This document shows, piece after piece, positions 27,101-32,254 of a stretch of DNA of 64,000 nt. This DNA comes from an uncultured Paludibacter sp. GTDB taxonomy: Bacteria > Bacteroidota > Bacteroidia > Bacteroidales > Paludibacteraceae. The translations under genes were made by a program, and so were the position numbers. Each line of letters begins with the position of its first letter. Positions within the stretch are counted from its first letter, which is position 1. The notes under the pieces are model-generated. The model saw only the letters and a list, made by a program, of their open reading frames with translations, searched no databases and was not told where the DNA came from. The stretch is from NCBI GenBank assembly GCA_937927845.1, contig CALFXE010000261.1, positions 1 through 64,000 of the forward strand, written 5' to 3'.

Positions 27101-27269
27101 GCAAATTATTCTCAGCTACATACTTATTTAATGTATCATACAGAACATCAGCACCATTACCAATGCCACAAGTACCCATCCCTATTAAAATCATAGGTTT
27201 GTCAGGTAAAATACCTTTCATATATGAACCGCTTAAGAGTTCTAATTGCTGTAAACTTTTTGGTTTCAT
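24126..27269 (-). CDS. hydB: HydB (NuoF-like) subunit fused to a GltD/NfnB-like flavoprotein
   Basis: A 1047-residue fusion. Residues 1-125 form a thioredoxin-like [2Fe-2S] domain (MGTCGIGNGA, GCFGFCAEEP). About 140-560 is NuoF-like: the FMN/NADH site (GRGGAGYPTGKKW, CNADEGDPGAY) and the [4Fe-4S] motif SCGKCTPCREG (near 482). Ordinary HydB ends in a two-cluster ferredoxin domain; here the chain continues into a GltD-like module: Cys-rich helical domain (CENSCPLHMNIPGY, CHFHCQMRCKRE, about 570-640), FAD loop IIGAGPAGLTAAF (near 675), NAD(P) loop IIGAGNVAVDAAR (near 803), FAD motif YAGGDAVTGPSTAAEA (near 950) and a final CLRCD. It may link the hydrogenase to both NAD(H) and NADP(H). Start overlaps hydC by four bases. 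Confidence 0.93.
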   Translation of the reverse strand: MKPKSLQQLELLSGSYMKGILPDKPMILIGMGTCGIGNGADVLYDTLNKYVAENNLPVIIKSTGCFGFCAEEPLVTLYQPGKPLLIYSKVTENEALKILNGVISGKIYTKGILCRIESWHHITKSIEYGRGYEKYPLWNELPFFKGQKKLVLRNAGLINPESIEDYIAIGGYRALAKVLSGMSSQDVIDEVMTSGLRGRGGAGYPTGKKWSLMKANGGKKKYIICNADEGDPGAYMNRNEIESDPHSILEGMMIAAYAMGADEGIAYVRAEYPLAIRRLQQAVAQAESLGLVGDNILGSDFSFKFDFVEGAGAFVCGEETALIASIEGKAGRPVPRPPYPAAKGLYGCPTNINNVETWCNIPIIIDKGGRWFRETGTDKSPGTKVFSLVGKIKNTGLVELPLGSTLEQFIFGIGEGTGTIKKVKAVQTGGPSGGCIPAKYFNTPVDYESLASIGAIMGSGGMVVMDQDNCMVDVARYFLEFNSGESCGKCTPCREGLAQALAILTKITKGQGTNSDLIMLEMLSQTIKDTAICGLGQTAPNPILTTLKYFRHEYEEHIQEKRCYAGVCEDLFMALCENSCPLHMNIPGYIELIKEDRIEDAFELTLRDNPLPGTIGRICHFHCQMRCKREMLDEPVSQGEVHRYLADTMYKLGKENDIYQKLIDEKLPDTGKKIAIIGAGPAGLTAAFYLVRLGHDITIYEAMSEPGGILRYGIPQYRLPRAVLKKEIKLIKKLGVKFIFNTTLGKEISIKKLDKNFDAIYLAIGAWKEMELDMPGIKADGVWSGTEILKILALDKQPPIGQKVAIIGAGNVAVDAARSLWRLGKDVTIVYRRDKCDMPANHVEIQESEAEQIKFQFMSAPSEVIVDKNNKVKGLKVELMTCGGIDTSGRRRPVPTGKFDEVACDSIIMAIGETVDSENLIDNGFNTLKDGNIVINSFSQVTNKEKFYAGGDAVTGPSTAAEAMGMARKAAESIDFDLMNEKRFHLLFKKFIYRNVVPSNPRRAAKNISYKLAVRERVGNFHEVDCGYTGEQARNEVSRCLRCDVRL

Positions 27270-27775
27270 GACACTTTGACTTTTTTAAGGATTTTGAGTA
27301 ATTTCTGAGCATTTACATTACTATGTATTGTGCCATCAATTGATATAACCGATGCTTGTGCACATTGTCCGAAACACGCTACCGTCTTAATTGTGAACTC
27401 ATTATCAGGAGTGGTATAAGTCGGTTCAGTTTCATCATATTCATATCTGAAGCCTAAAACCTGACCAACATTATTGAGTAAGTCGCGTGAACCTTTGGTG
27501 TGACAGGCAGTACCGCGACATACAACAATGGTATGCTTACCCTGTGGCTTTAAATTAAAAAACGAATAAAAGGTAACTACGCTATAGACTTGCGTAAGGG
27601 GCACTCGCAGTTTGCTCGACACTTGAACTAATGTTTCGACAGGAAGGTACTTTTGTGGATTTAATTCTTGAGCCTCTTCTAAAGTCGAAAGTAACATTCC
27701 GGGTCTTTCTTTGTGTTTCTCAACAATAGTGTCGAGAATACGCTCTGCAACTACATAAGGTTTTGTGGCTTCCAT
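27266..27775 (-). CDS. hydC: NuoE-like [2Fe-2S] subunit HydC
   Basis: A 169-residue NuoE/HndA-like protein. The N-terminal helical bundle (about 1-75) is followed by a thioredoxin-like [2Fe-2S] domain with ligands in CRGTACH (about 88-94) and CFGQC (about 132-136). It passes electrons between the flavin of HydB and the hydrogenase. It is the first gene of the operon hydC-hydB-hydA, which is a typical order for trimeric bifurcating hydrogenases. The stop overlaps the hydB start (ATGA). A -7 element lies about 95 bases upstream of the ATG. Confidence 0.93.
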   Translation of the reverse strand: MEATKPYVVAERILDTIVEKHKERPGMLLSTLEEAQELNPQKYLPVETLVQVSSKLRVPLTQVYSVVTFYSFFNLKPQGKHTIVVCRGTACHTKGSRDLLNNVGQVLGFRYEYDETEPTYTTPDNEFTIKTVACFGQCAQASVISIDGTIHSNVNAQKLLKILKKVKVS

Positions 27776-27869
27776 AGATTTTAAAAGATATGAGATTAAT
27801 AATTGCTTAGAAATACAACTACTTATTAATGAATATTTTGCACATTAATACTCAAAAATAACGATTGCA

Positions 27870-27877
27870 CAAATATA
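27870..27877 (-). promoter_or_regulatory. -7 element of the hyd operon promoter
   Basis: On the minus strand TATATTTG (complement of 27870-27877) matches TAnnTTTG, and is followed by the usual TGC. It predicts a start near 27863 and a leader of about 88 bases before hydC. A -33 TTG at ideal spacing is not clear in this AT-rich stretch. Confidence 0.5.
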
Positions 27878-27927
27878 TAAAATTAAAAACAAATAAACAT
27901 ATAATTTAACATTTATTTAATGATTTT

Positions 27928-27943
27928 TTTCTACAATAGATTT
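27928..27943. repeat. 16-bp direct repeat flanking the secreted-protein cassette, left copy
   Basis: TTTCTACAATAGATTT occurs here and exactly at 31010-31025, in the same orientation. The similarity extends loosely upstream (both have an ATTTAAT-rich run within 25 bases). The two copies bracket the FISUMP and T9SS genes and their leader element. Confidence 0.7.
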
Positions 27944-28179
27944 GGTAGATCATTCGATCCCAAATATAGGGGTCGTACATTCATGTCCTTCGTCGTTTTC
28001 TATAAAATATATTATCCCTTTGGGATAAAGAGACACTGCTCGCTTGTGGACAGGGATATACAAAAGTCAAGATGACTTCAATATATAGCCTTCTCCTTGT
28101 TACATAATTATAAACCCTCCGCTATAACTCTTTCCTATCACACTTTACCCATCATTTCGTCTACAGAGGGTTTATTAAA

Positions 28180-30096
28180 TCAATTATCCCTTACGCAACG
28201 GACGGAAAGCCCCAACTGCGTACCGTAGCTGCTTCTGCCAACATCGCTGCCATCGTAGTCCATGCCACGGCCCCAGAAGGGTGGAGCATCGTTCTCCGGA
28301 GCACTCCACCAGTAACCGTAGCTACCAACGTAGCTGAATGTACCAAAGAGGTTACGGTAGCCACCCGGAAGGGCTGCAAATCCGGATTCGTTGGTGGCTC
28401 CGGTGTTGGGGCTTGCCCAATGTGCAGTACCAGTTTCTTTTAATTTTCCTCCAGCTACACTTGCGCCTCCTAAATAATTGGTTAATCCTGTCCATTCGGT
28501 ATTGGTTGGCACGTGCCAACCATCAGGACAAAGCTTGCCGGTATTCACCGTATACCAATTGTACAAAGCACCATAGATGTTTCCATAAGCAGACCGGTCG
28601 TTGTTATACCAACAATAAGCGGGAGTAGAAAGATGACTCCATTCATCGTTGTCAGTTACTAAAGGTATGTCAGTACCGTCGTTATACTTTGTAGTTTGCA
28701 AATTCTCGGCAAACCACTCTTTACAGTCAATGTAAACTGTCTTGTAGGTATAACCATTGTATGTTACCGTGCCGGTTGTTCCATCTGCTATTATTGTTGA
28801 AAAACTAACCTGATTACCGTATTGTGTGCCCATGCTGTTTGTTGCATAAGCTCTTACATAATAAGTGGTGTTTTGTTCAAGACCTGCAATAGACGAAGTA
28901 AAAGCACCTGTTCCGATTCCATTAGTTGTTTTGCCCAAATTATTCTCAACAGTGGGGTTCTGCGATGTACTCCAACAAACTCCACGAGCAGTGACAGGAG
29001 AACCTCCATCATTATAAATATAGCCTCCCGACATTGCAGAAAATGCAAGAATATTGTTGGCTGATAGCGTTGTTAAATTGATCTCTCCCGACTGGGTTGT
29101 AAAATTAATCTCATTACCGTAGCTTGTACCTATAGCATTGGATGCATAAGAACGTACATAGTAGGTTGTATTGGGAGATAAACTTGTTAAAGATGAAGAA
29201 AACCAGCCGTCAACACTTTCATCTGTTGTGTAATTATCTTCAAGAGTAGGATTGTGGGATGTACTCCAGCATACCCCACGAGCAGTAACAGGCGAACCTC
29301 CATCGCTTGTTATAGTCCCACTTGCATCGGCAGAAAAAGCTAAAATATTTTGAACATAAACTGTCGTTACTTGTGGTACAGTCACAGAAGTAACGAAACT
29401 CATATCTTCACTGAAAAACATATCTACGGCATTAATTGCTTTGATGCGATAGTGATAAGTTGTGTTTGGCTGTAAACCTGCTATATTCGCAGTTACGGTA
29501 ATATCATCGTAAGCTTTTACAAAACCCGGAATTGCGGTGGCGGTATAACCATACTCTGTAGTTAATCCCCATTCAAACATAACGGTAGTCATTAAGCCGT
29601 TTGCATTCACAGTAGCATTAAGCGTTACCGTATAAGGTTGAATTTCAGTTGCTGCCTGATTACTTCCAGATGGTGGTCGTAACACATTTGTGAGAGTTAC
29701 TGTCTTGGCATGAAAAGCATAAGGTACACTTACTAACTGACTTGTCACTGTTATCGAATAATCTGTGCCTCCCATAGGATCAGTTTCTGATTTTATAAAC
29801 AAGGTACCTGTTTCCCAATTAATATTTGCAAATTCTCCAAAAGTAGCTGTACCCTTTCCTATTTCGATAGAAAATAATCCATTTGCGTTGGTTGTTGGAG
29901 AATGTGTTTCTACATAAACGGGAGTACCGGTTGCCGAACCTTCCAAAATGCTGATTTGCATACCAACTTCTTTGTTTGTTACCAATTGATTATCAGTGTT
30001 CCGAATGATTGCCTGATAACCCATCATTTCCGGGAATTGAGAATAGATACTTACCGCAAAAAGTAGTACGGTGAAAATTCCTGTTATTTTCTTCAT
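28180..30096 (-). CDS. secreted FISUMP-domain protein with fibronectin III-like repeats
   Basis: A 638-residue exported protein. A signal peptide (MKKITGIFTVLLFAVSIYS) is followed by a domain common in Bacteroidota secreted proteins (about 20-130), three fibronectin III-like modules (about 145-235, 240-335, 337-430), and a C-terminal FISUMP domain (about 435-638; FAENLQTTKYNDGTDIP, CPDGWHVPTNTEW, LPGGYR, SVRCVRD). Modules 2 and 3 are near-copies (both have ARGVCWSTS and NTTYYVR), so a recent internal duplication is likely. FISUMP domains have a C-type-lectin-like fold and are often ligand-binding; the target is unknown. There is no T9SS tail; it begins six bases before the end of the T9SS gene, in the same transcript. 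Confidence 0.88.
   Translation of the reverse strand: MKKITGIFTVLLFAVSIYSQFPEMMGYQAIIRNTDNQLVTNKEVGMQISILEGSATGTPVYVETHSPTTNANGLFSIEIGKGTATFGEFANINWETGTLFIKSETDPMGGTDYSITVTSQLVSVPYAFHAKTVTLTNVLRPPSGSNQAATEIQPYTVTLNATVNANGLMTTVMFEWGLTTEYGYTATAIPGFVKAYDDITVTANIAGLQPNTTYHYRIKAINAVDMFFSEDMSFVTSVTVPQVTTVYVQNILAFSADASGTITSDGGSPVTARGVCWSTSHNPTLEDNYTTDESVDGWFSSSLTSLSPNTTYYVRSYASNAIGTSYGNEINFTTQSGEINLTTLSANNILAFSAMSGGYIYNDGGSPVTARGVCWSTSQNPTVENNLGKTTNGIGTGAFTSSIAGLEQNTTYYVRAYATNSMGTQYGNQVSFSTIIADGTTGTVTYNGYTYKTVYIDCKEWFAENLQTTKYNDGTDIPLVTDNDEWSHLSTPAYCWYNNDRSAYGNIYGALYNWYTVNTGKLCPDGWHVPTNTEWTGLTNYLGGASVAGGKLKETGTAHWASPNTGATNESGFAALPGGYRNLFGTFSYVGSYGYWWSAPENDAPPFWGRGMDYDGSDVGRSSYGTQLGLSVRCVRDN
28186..28311 (-). 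other. hypervariable-region-like C-terminus of the FISUMP gene
   Basis: The last 42 codons have a base use unlike most of the window: in the 17 codons from 28222 to 28272, 14 end in C or T and ten in C (GGC four times, AGC three, TAC twice, GAC), where related FISUMP proteins typically have runs of Asn. This is followed by a GC-rich constant end (GGGCTTTCCGTCCGTTGCGT). That layout recalls variable regions of diversity-generating retroelements, whose templates carry AAC codons. No template copy or reverse transcriptase is in the window. Confidence 0.35.
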
Positions 30097-30101
30097 GGCA
30101 T

Positions 30102-30581
30102 TTAGTTTTTAATGATTTTAAATTGTTTGATAGATTTATTTTCTGTGGAGATAATGAGAAGATAATTTCCAGACGTTAACCCGCTCATGTTAATTTCAGT
30201 CCGGTTTGTTGAGATTAATTCGCTTTTCAATAGCTTACCCTGCATATCAAAGAGCTGATAACGGAGTTTTTCGGTATCATAATTTTCAGCTTGCAGGATA
30301 AGACGTTCGGTTGTCGGATTTGGAAAAACTGACAACAAGAAGTTAAATTTCACATCTTGAACACCTACGGTGAAGATTTCATAGGCATGTTGTATGCCTT
30401 GTGCGACTGTTCCGGTTGTTCCTGAATCAGTGTAGTAAACAACCTGTCCTATCGAAAAAGAAACGAACCCACCGCTGCCGGAAGCATCGCCTCCCGAAGC
30501 TACTGTGGATTGTTGCGCCTGTAGTGCAGTTGGAAAAACTGCCATCATAGACAACAGGATTAATGTAGTTACAATTACCAC
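30102..30581 (-). CDS. small exported protein with T9SS C-terminal sorting domain
   Basis: A 159-residue protein. The N-terminus is a hydrophobic signal peptide ending in ALQAQQ (about residue 24), the middle has GSGGFVSFSIGQVVYYT, and the end is a type A T9SS sorting domain (SVFPNPTTERLIL, about 88-100; LFDMQGKLLKSELI; MSGLTSGNYLLII). It should be exported by Sec, then carried across the outer membrane by the type IX system. The start is a GTG at 30581; a stop lies in frame 12 bases upstream, so nothing longer is possible unless there is a frameshift with the nearby ATG at 30585. The n-region lacks the usual Lys residues, which supports some doubt about this start. Confidence 0.82.
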   Translation of the reverse strand: MVIVTTLILLSMMAVFPTALQAQQSTVASGGDASGSGGFVSFSIGQVVYYTDSGTTGTVAQGIQHAYEIFTVGVQDVKFNFLLSVFPNPTTERLILQAENYDTEKLRYQLFDMQGKLLKSELISTNRTEINMSGLTSGNYLLIISTENKSIKQFKIIKN

Positions 30582-30746
30582 CCATGCTTCCTACTCTATT
30601 CTTCGGATTTTCGGGTTACTCCGTATAAATATCTTATATGAACTATTTATATACTTCCTTGTGATTGAATCATATACGAAAATTTCTTTTTTCGCCATTT
30701 CTCTCTCTTTATTCTCAATTTCAGACATAAAAGTAGCGCAGGCAAA

Positions 30747-30876
30747 TTCCTTTTTACTTGCTGCAGAGGTTCGACCAAGAACCCGAAGTACAAAGTAAAA
30801 AGGAACGCCCACGCTGTAACGCAGGCGTTTCCACTTTCACTTCCCTGTACTTCTAAAATTTGGTCGATTTCTGCAG
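30747..30876 (-). repeat. large imperfect inverted repeat with competing pairings
   Basis: Two arms of about 50 bases (30761-30809 and 30824-30876) pair in four blocks: CTGCAGA/TCTGCAG, TCGACCAA/TTGGTCGA, GAAGTACA/TGTACTTC, and AAGT..AACGCC/GGCGTT..ACTT, with internal loops between them. In addition TTCCTTTTTACTT (30747-30759) is the exact complement of AAGTAAAAAGGAA (30793-30805), so the inner block has two possible partners. The outer partner region repeats the inner one (GCCTGCGTTAC and GCCTGCGCTAC on the minus strand). It lies 166 bases upstream of the T9SS gene start. Confidence 0.8.
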
Positions 30877-31009
30877 CAGGAAAATTTTTAAGCGAAACGC
30901 TATATTTTTATTTTAAATTTCTTCTTGTTTTTTAATTCATTTAATTGTTTTTAAGTTCGTTACAAAAATATACATTTTATTTAATAAAACATTATTTTCC
31001 GGTAATTTC

Positions 31010-31025
31010 TTTCTACAATAGATTT
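31010..31025. repeat. 16-bp direct repeat, right copy
   Basis: TTTCTACAATAGATTT, identical to 27928-27943. It bounds the far side of the T9SS/FISUMP cassette. Confidence 0.7.
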
Positions 31026-31204
31026 ATTATATGATTGCTAATACGATTCCGTAAGTGGCGGTTTCTTCAGGACATTAATATTTCGCAGCAAGCGTGCATC
31101 GCGAATGCCGTATCGTATAATAAACAAACGCATGAAACCGACAATTATGCCTTGATTTCAACTTAACTTTAACGTTTGGGAAAGGGGGGCAGTGGAAAGT
31201 TGGG

Positions 31205-31384
31205 TTAAGTACATAATTTCACAATAAACTCTATGGAGGAACCTTCTGCTTTCATATTGCGGGCAATTTCTATTTTCTCTTCTTTTCGACCTTTTGTCAA
31301 TCCTTCTTTTCTACCTTTGCTTAATCCTTTCTTCAACCCTCTATTCAATCCCTTTTGTTCGGCAAATGACAATGTCTTAACCAT
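31205..31384 (-). pseudogene. remnant of a Rpn/PD-(D/E)XK-family transposase-like nuclease
   Basis: A 59-residue minus-strand frame, MVKTLSFAEQKGL then repeated KG/RG units (LKKGLSKGRKEG), EIARNMKAEGSSIEFI and a stop. This is the C-terminal tail of the Rpn family (recombination-promoting nucleases, formerly listed as putative transposases), whose members end in KGxEKG-type repeats and an EIA..MK..G..IEFIAK..TGLS helix. The whole nuclease domain is missing, and the end is cut right after FIVKLCT. Its ATG falls in the 9-bp repeat array, so the start may be an accident. A decayed copy is the most likely reading. Confidence 0.7.
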
Positions 31385-31494
31385 GATTTATTTGATTTTT
31401 ACGATTAAGATGATTTATAAAAGATGTGTTGTTATGTGATTATTCAGTATTTATCATAAGAATCATACGAATCAAATAAATCATGGTTAAGACA
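31373..31494. repeat. inverted pair of 9-bp repeat arrays
   Basis: Array 1 (31373-31417, read on the minus strand) and array 2 (31450-31494) each consist of five 9-bp units built on AATCA, ending in TAAATCATG GTTAAGACA. The inner ends form a perfect 25-bp inverted repeat (31373-31397 against 31470-31494). Array 2 units in order: TTTATCATA, AGAATCATA, CGAATCAAA, TAAATCATG, GTTAAGACA. Confidence 0.85.
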
Positions 31495-31502
31495 ATTGTT
31501 TA

Positions 31503-31919
31503 TCACGGTATATACATTAATGTCTGCACTGATTTATATCGTTTATTGTTCAAACGTTTGAAGTTTAAACTGCGCTCTCCAAAATTTATTAAGAGACCTA
31601 CTTCTAAGTTATATGCTTCCAAATAATTAATGGCTTGTGCAAAATGTACATCTTGCAACTGTACGACAGCTTTTAACTCGACAGAAATTATATCTTCTAC
31701 CAAGAAGTCAACTCTTCTCGTTCCTATATGCTGTCCTCTATAATAAATTGGCATTTCAAATTCACGACTAAATTTAAGACCTGCCAGTCGCATTTCAATC
31801 TGCAACGCTCTTTGGTATATGACTTCCTGAAACCCATTTCCCAATTGTCCATGTACTCGCATGGCACAACCGATAACCTGAGAAGTAATTGCTGAATGTG
31901 GATATTCAATATTTATCAT
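31503..31919 (-). CDS. GxxExxY-family PD-(D/E)XK protein
   Basis: A 138-residue protein with the name-giving motif GFQEVIY (G-x-x-E-x-x-Y, about residues 27-33) and nuclease-fold residues VDFLVEDIISVELKAV (about 70-85), where the D and the ELK make a PD-(D/E)XK-like site. Members are common, often multicopy, in Bacteroidota and Planctomycetes, and have no established function. The ATG at 31919 (MINIEYPHSA) is preferred to a GTG nine bases upstream. It is bordered on both sides by 9-bp AATCAT arrays, which suggests that gene and arrays belong together as a unit. Confidence 0.87.
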   Translation of the reverse strand: MINIEYPHSAITSQVIGCAMRVHGQLGNGFQEVIYQRALQIEMRLAGLKFSREFEMPIYYRGQHIGTRRVDFLVEDIISVELKAVVQLQDVHFAQAINYLEAYNLEVGLLINFGERSLNFKRLNNKRYKSVQTLMYIP

Positions 31920-31946
31920 AAAAATCACATCATCATATACCTTTTA

Positions 31947-31982
31947 TAATCATCTTAATCATGTAAATCATATAAATCATGG
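31947..31982 (+). repeat. 9-bp AATCAT repeat array upstream of the GxxExxY gene
   Basis: Four 9-bp units in a row: TAATCATCT, TAATCATGT, AAATCATAT, AAATCATGG, then TTTAGACA. It is the same unit as in the arrays at 31373-31494. The rest of 31929-32254 holds nothing else recognisable apart from the groEL terminator. Confidence 0.85.
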
Positions 31983-32194
31983 TTTAGACATTATTATTAT
32001 TATTTGTATCGCCATCACGACACGACACAAAAATACGAAATATGATTTGAATAAAAACCATTAAAAGGTAAATTAATCAGGTAGGATGAAAAGTTTTTAC
32101 CTTTTGCGTGGTTTGTGTGAAATAATATGCTACCATAAAGGCTACGCAGTATCTAAAAGTCGACTTGCCTGCACCATTCGTATATATTTTCATT

Positions 32195-32231
32195 AAAAAA
32201 ACTCCGAAAGACCTATCATCCTTCGGAGTTC
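32195..32231 (-). terminator. intrinsic terminator of groESL
   Basis: AACTCCGAAAG (about 32200-32210) pairs with CTTCGGAGTT (32221-32230). On the minus strand the stem is followed by a run of seven T, 24 bases after the groEL stop. Confidence 0.85.
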
Positions 32232-32254
32232 ATATATCACTAATTAAACGATAA

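Larger units (their letters stand above)
27776..28179. other. intergenic region between hydC and the FISUMP gene
   Basis: This 404-base stretch has no gene. It holds the hyd operon promoter (near 27870), one copy of a 16-bp flanking repeat (27928-27943), copy 2 of the ATCCCTTTGGGAT repeat (28000-28029), the palindromic AAGTCAAGATGACTTCA (near 28067) also seen near 332, and an inverted repeat TAAACCCTC/GAGGGTTTA (28111-28119/28166-28174) just past the FISUMP stop codon, which may act as a 3' hairpin. Confidence 0.6.
30582..31204. other. long gene-poor leader and spacer upstream of the T9SS/FISUMP operon
   Basis: No convincing gene. A 73-codon minus-strand frame (30591-30812) is formed by the structured repeat and is not protein-like at its start. 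The region holds the large imperfect inverted repeat (30747-30876), the right copy of the 16-bp direct repeat (31010-31025), and beyond it a GC-richer patch with the near-palindrome GTGCATCGCGAATGC (about 31094). A promoter-like TATTTTTG is seen on the minus strand near 30966. Confidence 0.55.

Noticed and set aside
30591..30812. 73-codon minus-strand frame before the T9SS gene
   Set aside because: It starts from GTG inside the inverted-repeat element and its peptide follows the repeat structure. I treat it as leader DNA.
31041..31139. Two crossing inverted repeats (ATACGAT/ATCGTAT and GGTTTC/GAAACC), possible pseudoknot RNA
   Set aside because: The stems are only 6-7 bp with long loops and could easily arise by chance; there is no nearby promoter or terminator to support an RNA.
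31233..31439. 68-codon plus-strand frame rich in Pro and Phe
   Set aside because: It is the complement of the KG-repeat tail of the Rpn remnant on the other strand.
31373..31982. Possible CRISPR array
   Set aside because: Units are 9 bp, adjoining and without unique spacers; no cas gene is near.
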